Numbered from the stretch's first letter, positions 17,270 to 26,684 are shown. The stretch: 64,000 nucleotides of DNA from Janibacter sp. CX7 (GCF_024362365.1 NZ_CP101464.1:682001-746000); one strand, 5' to 3'. Translations and numbers: made by a program. The notes: generated by a model from the letters alone, not told the origin.

Positions 17270-18451
17270 ATGCGCGCCACCCGTTCTCTCCCCCTGGCCC
17301 TGACGTTGACCCTCGCCCTCACCGCCTGCGGCGGCTCGGCGCTCTCCGGTGACGGGGGTGGTGGTGGCGACGACGACTCGGTGAAGATCGCCCTGCTCGT
17401 CCCGCAGTCCGGCGTCTACGCCCCGCTCGGCAAGGACATGGAGGCGGGCTTCCGCCTCTACCTCGAGCAGCACGACGGCAAGCTCGGCGGCAAGGAGGTC
17501 GAGCTCACCGTCGTCGACGAGGGCGGCGGCCCGGAGGACGGTGTCCCCGCCGGCACGAAGCTCGCGCAGGACGAGTCCGTCGACGCCGTCGTCGGCGTCG
17601 TCAACTCCGCGACTGCACTGGGCCTGACCGATGCCTTCAACGAGGCGAAGAAGCCGCTCATCGTCGCCAACGCCGGCGCCGACGACATCACCGGCGCGCA
17701 GGGCTCGCCCTACGTGTGGCGCACGAGCTTCGCCAACGGCGAGGTCGGCGGCGCCATCGGCGAGAAGGTCGCCGAGGAGGTCGGCGACGGCAAGGTCTAC
17801 CTCGTCGGGCCCGACTACGCGGCCGGCGACGAGTTCCTCGCCGGATTCAAGACCGCCTTCGAGAAGGCCGGCGGCCAGATCGCGGGCACCCAGATGACCC
17901 CCTTCGGCAAGACGACGAACTTCCAGCCCTACCTCCAGAAGGTGCGCAAGGCCCAGCCGAAGGCGGTCTTCGCCTTCTACGCCGGCTCCGAGGCGGTCAC
18001 CTTCGTCAAGCAGTACGACCAGCTCGGCCTGCACGACGAGATCCCCTTCTACGGCACCGGGTTCCTCACCGAGGGCGGCGCCCTGACCGCCCAGGGCAAG
18101 TCCGCCGACGGCATCTTCACCTCGCTGCACTACTCCTCCGAGCTCGACAACGAGACCAACACCGCCTTCGTCAAGGACTACGAGGCGGCCAACGACGGCA
18201 CGCCGACCGTCTACTCGGTGCAGGCCTACGACGCCGGCGCGGTCCTCGACAGCGCGCTCGAGGAGGGCACCGGCGGCGACGAGATCGTCGACGGGCTCAA
18301 GGCGACCGGCGACATCGACAGCCCGCGCGGCACGTGGTCCTTCTCCGACGAGCAGGGGCCGGACCAGACCTACTACCTGCGCAAGGTCGAGGAGAAGGAC
18401 GGCGCGTGGACCAATGTCGTCGAGGGTGAGCTGACCACGCCCGCCTCCTGA
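17270..18451 (+). CDS. ABC transporter substrate-binding lipoprotein (branched-chain/aromatic acid type)
   Basis: 393 aa. The N-terminus is a lipoprotein signal: MRATRSLPLALTLTLALT followed by lipobox LTAC-GG, so the mature protein is lipid-anchored outside the membrane. A Gly/Asp linker precedes a periplasmic-binding-protein type I fold (KIALLVPQSGVYAPLGKDM ... VVGVVNSATALG ... PYVWRTSF ... YLVGPDYAAGDEF), the LivK/HAAT group. ATG at 17270 has GGAG upstream. It is the first gene of five that encode a complete importer. Its position between box genes suggests benzoate or related aromatic acid as ligand; that is inference. Confidence 0.9.
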   Translation: MRATRSLPLALTLTLALTACGGSALSGDGGGGGDDDSVKIALLVPQSGVYAPLGKDMEAGFRLYLEQHDGKLGGKEVELTVVDEGGGPEDGVPAGTKLAQDESVDAVVGVVNSATALGLTDAFNEAKKPLIVANAGADDITGAQGSPYVWRTSFANGEVGGAIGEKVAEEVGDGKVYLVGPDYAAGDEFLAGFKTAFEKAGGQIAGTQMTPFGKTTNFQPYLQKVRKAQPKAVFAFYAGSEAVTFVKQYDQLGLHDEIPFYGTGFLTEGGALTAQGKSADGIFTSLHYSSELDNETNTAFVKDYEAANDGTPTVYSVQAYDAGAVLDSALEEGTGGDEIVDGLKATGDIDSPRGTWSFSDEQGPDQTYYLRKVEEKDGAWTNVVEGELTTPAS

Positions 18452-18485
18452 CCCGGCCATCCCGACCGACTGCCAGGAGGATCTC

Positions 18486-19391
18486 GTGACCGCACTGCCG
18501 GCCAACTTCATCACCGACAACGGCGTGACGATGATCGACGGGCTCGCCACCGGCGTCCTGCTCTTCGTCATCGCCCTCGGCCTCTCGCTCGTCTTCGGCG
18601 TCATGGACGTGCTCAACCTCGCCCACGGCGCGCTCTACCTCGTCGGCGCCTACGTCGCCGTCGCCCTCCTCGGGGGCAGCTCGACGATGACGCTGCTCGC
18701 CTTCGTCGCCGCCGTGCTCGTCGCGGCGCTCGTCGGCGGGCTCGGGGGGTGGGGCCTGTCGGCGATGGTGCGGCCGGTCGCCCACCGGGGCCACCTCGAC
18801 CAGGCCCTGCTCACGCTCGGCATCGCGCTCGTCGTGAGCGACCTGGTCTCGATGCGCTTCGGCAACGACGTGCGCTCGATCCCGGCCCCGACCGGCCTCG
18901 ACGGGAGCGTGTCGATCCTCGGCCAGTCCTACCCGCTCTACCGGCTCGTCGTCATCGGCGTCGGCGGGCTGCTCGCCGTCGTCGCGCTCTACGTCATCGA
19001 GCGCACCCGCGTGGGCTCGCTCGTGCGCGCCGCGGTCGTCGACCCCCAGATGGTCTCCGCCCTGGGGGTTGACACCCGGCGACTGGTCACCGGCGTCTTC
19101 GCCGCCGGGGCGGCGCTCGCCGCCGCGGGCGGGGTCATCGGCGGCCCGATCCTCTCCGCCTACCCGGGCCTGGACAACCGGGTGCTCCTCCTCGGCCTCG
19201 TGGTCGTCGTCATCGGCGGTCTCGGGTCGGTGAGCGGTGCCCTCGTCGGGGCGCTCGTCATCGGGCAGATCGAGACGCTCGGCGTCTCGCTGCTGCCCGA
19301 CCACGCGAGCTTCCTCGTCTTCGGCGCGATGGGCCTGGTGCTGCTGCTGCGGCCGCAGGGCCTGCTCGGGCGCAAGGAGGCGGCGGCATGA
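18486..19391 (+). CDS. Branched-chain-type ABC transporter permease (LivH-like)
   Basis: 301 aa, about eight hydrophobic segments, starting with GTG 18486 after AGGAGG. LivH hallmarks: LGLSLVFGVMDVLNLAHGALYLVGAY near residue 30 and the late loop VVVIGGLGSVSGALVGALVIGQIE, the EAA-like coupling helix region. Integral membrane subunit of the importer. Its stop overlaps the next permease by 4 bases. Confidence 0.9.
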   Translation: MTALPANFITDNGVTMIDGLATGVLLFVIALGLSLVFGVMDVLNLAHGALYLVGAYVAVALLGGSSTMTLLAFVAAVLVAALVGGLGGWGLSAMVRPVAHRGHLDQALLTLGIALVVSDLVSMRFGNDVRSIPAPTGLDGSVSILGQSYPLYRLVVIGVGGLLAVVALYVIERTRVGSLVRAAVVDPQMVSALGVDTRRLVTGVFAAGAALAAAGGVIGGPILSAYPGLDNRVLLLGLVVVVIGGLGSVSGALVGALVIGQIETLGVSLLPDHASFLVFGAMGLVLLLRPQGLLGRKEAAA

Positions 19392-20350
19392 GGTCCCGCG
19401 CCACGACGCTCGTCGGCCTCGTCGTCGTCCTGCTCCTCGCCGCGGTGCCCCTCGTGCTGCCGGCGGACGCCGCCAACACGCTCAGCCGGGTCCTCGCCCT
19501 CGCCCTGCTCGCCGTCTCCCTCGACCTGCTCGTCGGGGTCTCCGGCATGCCCTCGCTCGGGCACGCCGCCCCCTTCGGTGTCGGTGCCTACACCGCAGCC
19601 CTCGTCGCCCGCGACGTCGACGCCTGGGCTCCCGTCCCGCTCCTCGTCGCGGTGCTCGCAGGCGGGATCTTCGCCCTCCTCACGGGCGTGCTCATGGTGC
19701 GGACCAAGGGGACCTACTTCCTCATGCTCACGCTGGCCGTCGCCGAGCTCGCGCACGTGCTCGCGCAGCGCTGGGTCGGCCTCACCGGCGGGACCAACGG
19801 GCTCTACGGGATCCCGTCGATCACGCTCGTGCCCGGTGGTGAGCCGGTGACGCTCGCCGGCATCCGCTACTGGTGGGTGCTGCTCGTCTTCCTCGTCGGC
19901 TTCGCCGTCGTCTGGTGGACCTCCCGCACCGCCCTCGGCCGGTCGCTGCGCGGGCTGCGCGACAACGAGGAGCGGATGGGCTCGCTCGGCTACTCGACCT
20001 TCCGCCTCAAGCTGACCGTCTACGCCATCGCCGGTGCGGTCGCCGGCGCGGCCGGCTCGATGTGGGTGGCGCAGAACCGCTTCGTCTCGCCCGAGGACCT
20101 CGCCTTCGAGGTCTCCGCCATGGCGCTGCTCGCCGTCGTCGTCGGCGGTCGCGGTCGGCTCTGGGGTGCCGTGCTCGGCGCCGCGCTCGTGACGATCGTG
20201 CGCGACGACATCGGCGCCTCGCTCGGCGGTCGCGGACCGCTGCTGCTCGGCCTCGTCTTCATCGCCGTCGTCTACCTGCTCCCGCACGGCTTCGCCAGCA
20301 CGAGCTGGCGTCGGCTGCTCTCCCGTCGCACCCAGGAGGGATCGGCATGA
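19388..20350 (+). CDS. Branched-chain-type ABC transporter permease (LivM-like)
   Basis: 320 aa, strongly hydrophobic with eight to ten predicted membrane segments. LivM features: LDLLVGVSGMPSLGHAAPFGVGAYTAAL near residue 45, KGTYFLMLTLAVAEL near 105, TGGTNGLYGIP, and ALLAVVVGGRGRLWGAVLGA near 245. ATGA overlaps on both sides show tight translational coupling with the other importer genes. Confidence 0.9.
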   Translation: MRSRATTLVGLVVVLLLAAVPLVLPADAANTLSRVLALALLAVSLDLLVGVSGMPSLGHAAPFGVGAYTAALVARDVDAWAPVPLLVAVLAGGIFALLTGVLMVRTKGTYFLMLTLAVAELAHVLAQRWVGLTGGTNGLYGIPSITLVPGGEPVTLAGIRYWWVLLVFLVGFAVVWWTSRTALGRSLRGLRDNEERMGSLGYSTFRLKLTVYAIAGAVAGAAGSMWVAQNRFVSPEDLAFEVSAMALLAVVVGGRGRLWGAVLGAALVTIVRDDIGASLGGRGPLLLGLVFIAVVYLLPHGFASTSWRRLLSRRTQEGSA

Positions 20351-21183
20351 CCACCCAGGCCCCCGCGCTCACCCTGCGCGGCGTGACGAAGCGGTACGGC
20401 GCGCTCACCGCCGTCGACGACGTGAGCCTCGAGGTGGCGAAGGGGGGCCGCCACGCCCTCATCGGCCCCAACGGCGCGGGCAAGTCGACGCTCTTCAACC
20501 TCGTCGCCGGCGGGCTGCCGGTGACGTCCGGCCAGATCCTCTTCGGCGACGAGGACGTCACCGCGCGCTCGGCCGCGTGGCGGGCGCGGCGGGGGCTGGG
20601 CAAGACCTTCCAGCACAGCTCGCTCTTCCTGTCGATGAGCCCGCTCGACAACGTCGCCCTCGCGGCCCAGCGGGTCGCGGGCAAGGGGATGTCCTGGCTG
20701 ACGCCGGCCTCCCGCCGCTCGAGCGAGATCGACGACGTCGCCGAGCAGTGCGTCGCCGACGTCGGCCTCGCCGACCGGTCGCACATCATGACCGGCAACC
20801 TCTCGCACGGCGAGCGGCGCCAGCTCGAGGTCGCCGTCGCCCTGGCGACCCGACCGCGGCTGCTGCTGCTCGACGAGCCCGCGGCCGGGATGTCGCCCGC
20901 CGAGAGCGCCCGCTTCGCCGACCTCGTCCGGTCGCTGCCCGACGACCTCACGGTCGTCATCATCGAGCACGACCTCGAGCTCGTCTTCGAGCTCGCCGAC
21001 CGGATCAGCGTGCTCCACCTGGGGGCGCTCATCGCCGACGGGCCGACGAGCGAGGTCCGTGAGGACCCGGTCGTCCAGCAGGCCTACCTCGGCGAGGACT
21101 CCCTCGAGGAGCTCTTCGACGAGACCCCCACCGCACCACCGCCGGTCACCGTGCCGGCCCTGCCCGAGGAGAGCACGCGATGA
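20347..21183 (+). CDS. ABC transporter ATP-binding protein (LivG-like)
   Basis: 278 aa. Walker A GPNGAGKST near residue 42, Q-loop region GKTFQHSSLF, signature LSHGERRQLE, Walker B LLLLDEPAAGMS, and H-loop IIEHDLELV. The late segment with GPTSEVREDPVVQQAYLG is typical of LivG. It has a Pro-rich C-terminal tail of ~25 residues beyond the usual end. Energises uptake with the LivF-like partner. Confidence 0.93.
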   Translation: MTTQAPALTLRGVTKRYGALTAVDDVSLEVAKGGRHALIGPNGAGKSTLFNLVAGGLPVTSGQILFGDEDVTARSAAWRARRGLGKTFQHSSLFLSMSPLDNVALAAQRVAGKGMSWLTPASRRSSEIDDVAEQCVADVGLADRSHIMTGNLSHGERRQLEVAVALATRPRLLLLDEPAAGMSPAESARFADLVRSLPDDLTVVIIEHDLELVFELADRISVLHLGALIADGPTSEVREDPVVQQAYLGEDSLEELFDETPTAPPPVTVPALPEESTR

Positions 21184-21896
21184 CGGCGAAGGGAGCGGAC
21201 CTGCGGGTCGAGGGGGTCGAGGCCGGCTACGGCGGCAGCACCGTCCTCACCGGCGTCGACCTGCACGTCGCGGCGGGGGAGACCGTCGCGCTGCTCGGCC
21301 GCAACGGCGTCGGCAAGACGACGCTCACGTCGACCGTCGTGGGGTTCGTCCGCGCACAGCGGGGGAGCATCCACATCGGCGACGACGAGGTGACCGCGCT
21401 GCCGACCCACGCGCGGGCGCGAGCCGGGCTGGCGATCGTCCCCCAGGGGAGGCGGGTCTTCGCGCCGCTGACCGTGCACAACAACCTGCGCATCGCCGAG
21501 GGGGCGCGCGAGAGCGAGTGGACCCTCGAGCGGGTCTACGAGCTCATGCCGAGGCTGCGTGAGCGCCGAGGCAACCGAGGTGACCAGCTCTCGGGCGGCG
21601 AGCAGCAGATGCTCGCGATCGGCCGGGCCCTGCTGCTCGGCCCCCGGGTGCTCCTGCTCGACGAGCCCTCGGACGGCCTGGCGCCGGCGATCGTCCAGCA
21701 GGTCATGGGGGTCGTGCACGAGCTCGCCCGTGAGGGCATCACCGTGCTCGTCGTCGAGCAGGACCTGCGCGCCGCATTCTCGGTCGCCGACCGCGTCGTC
21801 GTCATGGACAAGGGGCGCATCGTCCACGACAGCAGCACCGCCGACTTCCGCGGTGACGCCGACCGGGCCCGCCGGCTCCTCGGCGTGGGGCAATAA
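21180..21896 (+). CDS. ABC transporter ATP-binding protein (LivF-like)
   Basis: 238 aa. Walker A GRNGVGKTT near residue 40, QGRRVFAPLTVHNNL (Q-loop and LivF-type signature), ABC signature LSGGEQQMLAIGRAL, Walker B LLLDEPSDGLAP, and H-loop VEQDLRAAF. ATG overlaps the LivG-like stop. It is the last gene of the importer operon; the boxC promoter begins within 15 bases of its stop, with no strong hairpin between, so read-through is possible. Confidence 0.93.
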   Translation: MTAKGADLRVEGVEAGYGGSTVLTGVDLHVAAGETVALLGRNGVGKTTLTSTVVGFVRAQRGSIHIGDDEVTALPTHARARAGLAIVPQGRRVFAPLTVHNNLRIAEGARESEWTLERVYELMPRLRERRGNRGDQLSGGEQQMLAIGRALLLGPRVLLLDEPSDGLAPAIVQQVMGVVHELAREGITVLVVEQDLRAAFSVADRVVVMDKGRIVHDSSTADFRGDADRARRLLGVGQ

Positions 21897-21910
21897 AGTG
21901 CTACAACCTC

Positions 21911-21938
21911 TTGACGTATCGCAGATGCAATGTAGAGA
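21911..21938 (+). promoter_or_regulatory. boxC operon promoter
   Basis: -35 TTGACG (21911-21916) and -10 TAGAGA (21933-21938, 16-base spacer) or GAGAAT (21935-21940, 18-base spacer). TGTAGA at 21931-21936 repeats the half-site found at 14513 and 17170, and GTGCTACA lies at 21899-21906. Confidence 0.5.
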
Positions 21939-22001
21939 ATAAGTGTCGTACCCCGACGCCGCGGTCCGTGGCGTCCGACGTCGATCGACGGAAGGCATGA
22001 C

Positions 22002-23735
22002 GTGAGCGAGACCACCATCGACAAGGCGGCACCCGCAGAGGCCCAGGCCGCGCCCGCAGCGCAGGACGGCCCCCCGGTCGTCGAGTTCCGCACCTCGCCC
22101 GATCGCTACCGGCACTTCCGCGTCACCTACGACGGTGACGTCGCGACGGTCGCGCTCGCGGTCGACGACCAGGGCGGTCTGGTGCCCGGCTACGAGCTGA
22201 AGATGAACTCCTACGACCTCGGCGTCGACATCGAGCTCTACGACATCGTCCAGCGGCTGCGCTTCGAGCACCCCGAGGTCAAGGCGGTCGTCATGACCGG
22301 CGGCATCGAGCGGATGTTCTGCGCCGGGGCCAACATCCGGATGCTCGCCGGCTCGCCGCACAGCTGGAAGGTCAACTTCTGCAAGTTCACCAACGAGACC
22401 CGCAACGGCATCGAGGACGCGACGGCGAACTCCGGCCAGCGGTGGATCGCCGCGCTCAACGGCACGGCCGCCGGTGGTGGCTACGAGCTCGCCCTGGCCT
22501 GCGACGACATCGTCCTCGTCGACGACAACAGCTCGACCGTCTCGCTGCCCGAGGTGCCGCTGCTCGGCGTGCTCCCCGGCACCGGCGGCCTGACCCGCGT
22601 CGTCGACAAGCGCCACGTGCGCAAGGATCGTGCCGACCTCTTCGCGACGAAGTCTGAGGGCTACCGCGGCCAGACCGCGGTCGACTGGGGCCTGATCGAC
22701 GCGACCATCCCGCGTCGTGAGTGGGACGAGAAGATCGCCGAGCGCGCGCACGCCGCCGCTGCGGCCTCGACCCGAGGCGGTGCCGCCGGCGAGGGGGTCG
22801 AGCTCACCCCGGTCGAGCGCGCCGAGGACGGCGACACGATCTCCTACCGTCACGTGACCGCGACCCTCGACCGGGCTGGGCGCCGGGTCGAGATCGTCGT
22901 CTCCGCCCCGACCGAGGAGCCGCCGGCCGATGCCGAGGCCGCCCGCGCCCAGGGCGTCGACTACTACCCGCTGGCGCTGGCTCGCGAGCTCGACGACCTG
23001 ATCCTCCACCTGCGCACCAACGAGCTGCAGCTCGGCACGTGGGTGCTGCGCGCGAAGGGCGACCAGGCCCTCGTCATCGCCCACGACGACAAGCTCGCGG
23101 AGTGGTCCGAGCACTGGTTCGTCAACGAGGTCGTGCACTACCTCAAGCGCACGCTCAAGCGCCTCGACGTCACCTCCCGCAGCCTCGTCGCGGTCATCGA
23201 GCCGGGGTCGGCCTTCGTCGGCACCCTGCTCGAGCTGGCGCTCGCCGCCGACCGGCAGTACATGCTCGAGGGGGTCTTCGAGGACGTCGACCCCGACGCC
23301 GACCCGGCGACCGTGCGGATCACCGACGCCAACCGCGGCCGCTACCCGATGGGCAACGGCCTGACCCGGCTCGAGTCGCGCTTCTACGGGCGCGACGAGG
23401 ACCTCGAGGCCGCGCTCGCGACGGCGGGCACGGACCTCGACGCCGCGGCTGCCGATGCCGCCGGCCTCGTGACGGTGGCCCTCGACGACATCGACTTCGA
23501 GGAGGAGCTGCGCATCGTCCTCGAGGAGCGTGCGGCCCTCAGCCCCGACGCCCTGACGGGCATGGAGGCCAACCACCGCTTCGTCGGTCCCGAGACCGTC
23601 GAGACCAAGATCTTCGGCCGGCTCACGGCCTGGCAGAACTGGATCTTCATCCGGCCCAATGCCTCCGGTCCGGACGGCGCCCTGCGCCGCTACGGCTCGG
23701 GTCAGAAGGGCGACTACAACCTCGAGAGGGTCTGA
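22002..23735 (+). CDS. boxC: 2,3-epoxybenzoyl-CoA dihydrolase (BoxC)
   Basis: 577 aa, an enlarged crotonase with two crotonase-like halves. It opens and cleaves the ring of 2,3-epoxybenzoyl-CoA with two waters, giving 3,4-dehydroadipyl-CoA semialdehyde and formate. Near-diagnostic sequence: LKMNSYDLGVDIELYDI near residue 67, SWKVNFCKFTNETRNGIED, AAGGGYELALACDDI, EVPLLGVLPGTGGLTR, and the C-terminal ETKIFGRLTAWQNWIFIRPN. GTG start at 22002, with GGAAGG upstream; an ATG at 21997 is out of frame and stops at once. It leads the second box operon. Confidence 0.96.
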   Translation: MSETTIDKAAPAEAQAAPAAQDGPPVVEFRTSPDRYRHFRVTYDGDVATVALAVDDQGGLVPGYELKMNSYDLGVDIELYDIVQRLRFEHPEVKAVVMTGGIERMFCAGANIRMLAGSPHSWKVNFCKFTNETRNGIEDATANSGQRWIAALNGTAAGGGYELALACDDIVLVDDNSSTVSLPEVPLLGVLPGTGGLTRVVDKRHVRKDRADLFATKSEGYRGQTAVDWGLIDATIPRREWDEKIAERAHAAAAASTRGGAAGEGVELTPVERAEDGDTISYRHVTATLDRAGRRVEIVVSAPTEEPPADAEAARAQGVDYYPLALARELDDLILHLRTNELQLGTWVLRAKGDQALVIAHDDKLAEWSEHWFVNEVVHYLKRTLKRLDVTSRSLVAVIEPGSAFVGTLLELALAADRQYMLEGVFEDVDPDADPATVRITDANRGRYPMGNGLTRLESRFYGRDEDLEAALATAGTDLDAAAADAAGLVTVALDDIDFEEELRIVLEERAALSPDALTGMEANHRFVGPETVETKIFGRLTAWQNWIFIRPNASGPDGALRRYGSGQKGDYNLERV

Positions 23736-23740
23736 GCACC

Positions 23741-25324
23741 ATGAGCGACGCAGGCTTCAACGCAGCAGCCTGGCTCGTCGACCGGATCGCGCAGGAGCGC
23801 GGTGACCACCCGGCCGTCGAGACCCCGACGCAGACCGTCACCTACACCGACCTCGTCGACCTCACCGGTCGCGCCGCCGCGGGACTGCGCTCCCTCGGGC
23901 TGCGCCGTGACGACCGGGTGGTCTTCGTGGCCAACGACGACGTCGCCCTCTTCGCGGGCATCCTCGGCGCGATCCGGGGCGGCTTCGTCGCCGTCCCCGT
24001 CTCGACGATGTACGGCCCGGACGAGCTCGCCGAGATCATCGCCGACTCCGGTGCCGTCGCCCTCGTGGCGAGCTCGACCTATGCCGAGGCGGCCGTGCGT
24101 GCCGCCGGCCGGTGCCCCGAGCTGCGCCACGTCGTCTGGGACGGCGACCCCGGGGCCGTGGCCGCCGACCTCGGCGACGTCGGTCAGCAGTCGTGGGACG
24201 AGCTCGTCGCCCGCGGCGCGCAGGCAGACCCGGCCGAGCACGCCCCGGTGCCCACGGGTCCCGACGCCTGGGCCCTGTGGCTCTACACCTCGGGCACGAC
24301 CGGCAAGCCCAAGGGCGCGATGCACCGGCACGACAACCTCCGCATCGTCACCGAGACCTACGGCGCTCAGGTCCTCGGCATCACGTCGGAGGACCGGTGC
24401 CTGTCGGTGGCGAAGCTCTTCTTCGCCTACGGCATCGGCAACTCGATGTTCTTCCCGCTGTCGGTGGGGGCGACCGCCGTGCTCAACCCCGAGCGGCCGA
24501 CCCCGACCGGCATGGCCGAGCGCATCCGCGAGGGGCGACCCACGCTCTTCTTCGGCGTCCCGACCTTCTACGCCGGCCTGCTGGCGAGCGACATCCCCGA
24601 CGACACCTTCGCAGGGGTCCGGCTGGGCGCCTCGGCCGGCGAGCCGCTGCCGCGCGGGGTGCAGGAGCGGATGCTCTCGCGCTTCGGCCTCGAGATCCTC
24701 GACGGCATCGGGTCGACCGAGTGCCTGCACATCTTCCTGTCCAACCGGCCGGGTGAGATCAAGCCCGGCACGACGGGTAAGGCCGTTCCGGGCTACGACC
24801 TCGAGATCCGTGACCTCGACGGCGCCCTCGTCCCCGACGGCGAGCCGGGCACCCTCTTCGTGCGGGGTGCCTCCGCCGCGCTCGGCTACTGGCGTCGCGC
24901 CGAGGCCACCCGCACCGTCTTCCAGGGGGAGTGGCTCAACACCGGCGACACCTATGTCCGCGACAGCGAGGGCTACTACGCCTGCATGGGCCGGGCCACC
25001 GACCTGCTCAAGGCCGGCGGCATCTGGGTCAGCCCGACCGAGGTCGAGGACCGGCTCCTCGCGCACGACGCCGTCGCCGAGTGCGCCGTCGTCGGGCAGG
25101 AGGACGCCGACGGCCTGGTCAAGCCGGTCGCCGTCGTCGTCACCCGCGGGCAGGTCACCGCCGACGAGCTCGACGCCTGGTGCCGGGAGGGGCTCGCGCC
25201 CTTCAAGCGGCCGCGGCACGTCTACTTCGTCGACGAGCTGCCCAAAACCGCGACCGGCAAGATGCAGCGCTTCAAGGTGCGCGCTCTCGTCAAGGAGCTC
25301 GCCGCGATGGAGGTCGTCTCATGA
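23741..25324 (+). CDS. Benzoate-CoA ligase
   Basis: 527 aa, AMP-forming acyl-CoA synthetase. Motifs: LYTSGTTGKPKGAMH near residue 180 (P-loop), FFAYGIGNSMFFPLSVGA (aryl-binding region of benzoate-CoA ligases), GIGSTECLHIFLSN near 325, TGDTY, and the C-terminal lysine loop PKTATGKMQRFK. GIGSTE/LHIF patterns are typical of benzoate-CoA ligases (BclA/BadA). It activates benzoate to benzoyl-CoA, the entry reaction. It starts 5 bases after boxC, and its stop overlaps the reductase ATG. Confidence 0.93.
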   Translation: MSDAGFNAAAWLVDRIAQERGDHPAVETPTQTVTYTDLVDLTGRAAAGLRSLGLRRDDRVVFVANDDVALFAGILGAIRGGFVAVPVSTMYGPDELAEIIADSGAVALVASSTYAEAAVRAAGRCPELRHVVWDGDPGAVAADLGDVGQQSWDELVARGAQADPAEHAPVPTGPDAWALWLYTSGTTGKPKGAMHRHDNLRIVTETYGAQVLGITSEDRCLSVAKLFFAYGIGNSMFFPLSVGATAVLNPERPTPTGMAERIREGRPTLFFGVPTFYAGLLASDIPDDTFAGVRLGASAGEPLPRGVQERMLSRFGLEILDGIGSTECLHIFLSNRPGEIKPGTTGKAVPGYDLEIRDLDGALVPDGEPGTLFVRGASAALGYWRRAEATRTVFQGEWLNTGDTYVRDSEGYYACMGRATDLLKAGGIWVSPTEVEDRLLAHDAVAECAVVGQEDADGLVKPVAVVVTRGQVTADELDAWCREGLAPFKRPRHVYFVDELPKTATGKMQRFKVRALVKELAAMEVVS

Positions 25325-26337
25325 GCACCACCACCCGTGTCGACCTGCTCATCGTCGGAGCCGGCCCCGTCGGGCTCTTCGGCGCCTACTACGCCGGCGT
25401 CCGCGGCCTGCGGACCGCCGTCGTCGACAGCCTCAGCCAGGTGGGCGGCCAGGTGAGCGCGATGTACCCGGAGAAGCAGATCTTCGACATCGCCGGCTTC
25501 CCCGCCGTCTCGGGCCGCCAGCTCATCGCCAACCTCGTCGAGCAGGCCGCGCCCTACGACCCGGTCTACCTGCTGGGCCAGGAGGCGCAGGAGCTCGAGC
25601 GGACCACCGACGACCAGGGCCGTGAGCGGCTCGTCGTGACGACGAGCACCGGCGACCGCGTCGAGGCGGGGGCGATCGTCGTCACCGGCGGCATCGGCAC
25701 CTTCTCCCCGCGCAAGCTGCCGGCGGGCGAGGACTTCCTCGGTCGCGGGCTCGAGTACTTCGTCCCGAGCTCGGCGGAGTACGCCGGCCAGCACGTCGTC
25801 GTCGTCGGCGGCGGTGACTCGGCCGTCGACTGGGCCAACATGCTCCACCCGATCGCCGAGTCCGTGACGCTCGTGCACCGACGCGACCAGTTCCGCGCCC
25901 ACCACGGGTCGGTCGAGCAGCTGCACGCGGCGCCCGTCGAGATCGTGCTCAACGCGCAGGTGACCGAGACCGTCGGTGGCCGTGCCCTCGAGTCGGTCAT
26001 GGTGACGCCGAAGGGGGAGGAGCCCCGCTCCCTTCGCTGCACCCGGCTCGTCGCCGCCCTCGGCTTCACCGCCAATCTCGGCCCGCTGCGCGACTGGGGC
26101 GTCGAGCTCCACGACAACCGGCACCTCGTCGTCGACCCGGCGATGCGCACCAACGTCCCCGGCATCTTCGCGGCCGGTGACATCACCGACTACGACGGCA
26201 AGGTGCGCCTCATCGCCGTCGGCTTCGGCGAGGTGGCGACCGCGGTCAACAACGCGGCCGTCCACATCGACCCGGAGGCCCAGCTCTTCCCCGGGCACTC
26301 CACCGACAACCAGCCCGCGGTCCCGCAGCCCGCCTGA
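25321..26337 (+). CDS. Thioredoxin-reductase-like ferredoxin-NAD(P)+ reductase, likely electron donor for BoxB
   Basis: 338 aa, the length of the TrxR-like ferredoxin reductases (YumC type). FAD motif VGAGPVGLFGAYYAG near residue 11, GGQVSAMYPEKQIFDIAGFP near 44, a second Rossmann motif VVVGGGDSAVDWA (NAD(P)H) near 163, and the FAD end motif GIFAAGDITDY. There is no CxxC redox pair, so it is not a thioredoxin reductase. It overlaps the ligase stop and precedes the ferredoxin gene. It probably reduces that ferredoxin for the BoxB epoxidase, in place of the fused BoxA reductase of proteobacteria; this is inferred from operon position. Confidence 0.88.
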   Translation: MSTTTRVDLLIVGAGPVGLFGAYYAGVRGLRTAVVDSLSQVGGQVSAMYPEKQIFDIAGFPAVSGRQLIANLVEQAAPYDPVYLLGQEAQELERTTDDQGRERLVVTTSTGDRVEAGAIVVTGGIGTFSPRKLPAGEDFLGRGLEYFVPSSAEYAGQHVVVVGGGDSAVDWANMLHPIAESVTLVHRRDQFRAHHGSVEQLHAAPVEIVLNAQVTETVGGRALESVMVTPKGEEPRSLRCTRLVAALGFTANLGPLRDWGVELHDNRHLVVDPAMRTNVPGIFAAGDITDYDGKVRLIAVGFGEVATAVNNAAVHIDPEAQLFPGHSTDNQPAVPQPA

Positions 26338-26348
26338 GAGGAACTCAC

Positions 26349-26678
26349 ATGCCGTACGTCATCGCCGGACACTGCCTGGACGTCATGGACACCTCGTGCA
26401 CCGAGGAGTGCCCCGTCGACTGCATCTACGAGGGCGAGCGCAAGCTCTACATCAACCCCAAGGAGTGCATCGACTGCGGCGCCTGCGAGCCGGTGTGCCC
26501 CGTCGAGGCGATCAGCCAGGACCGACGGGTGCCCGAGGAGATGCAGGAGCACATCGAGGACAACCGGCGCTTCTTCACCGAGGTCCTCGACGGCCGCGAC
26601 GAGCCGCTCGGCGCACCCGGCGGCAGCCACAAGACCGGGCCGATCGGGGTCGACACCCCGATGGTCGCGGACCTCTGA
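26349..26678 (+). CDS. 7Fe ferredoxin (FdxA type), likely BoxB electron carrier
   Basis: 109 aa, strongly similar along its length to mycobacterial FdxA (MPYVIAGHCLDVMDTSC start, ECPVDCIYEGERKLYINP, ECIDCGACEPVCPVEAI, and the end GPIGVDTPMV). Cysteines at 9, 17, 21, 25, 40, 43, 46 and 50 fit one [3Fe-4S] and one [4Fe-4S] cluster. Starts 11 bases after the reductase, with GAGGAA upstream. It should shuttle electrons between the preceding reductase and BoxB. Confidence 0.93.
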   Translation: MPYVIAGHCLDVMDTSCTEECPVDCIYEGERKLYINPKECIDCGACEPVCPVEAISQDRRVPEEMQEHIEDNRRFFTEVLDGRDEPLGAPGGSHKTGPIGVDTPMVADL

Positions 26679-26684
26679 GGCGCC

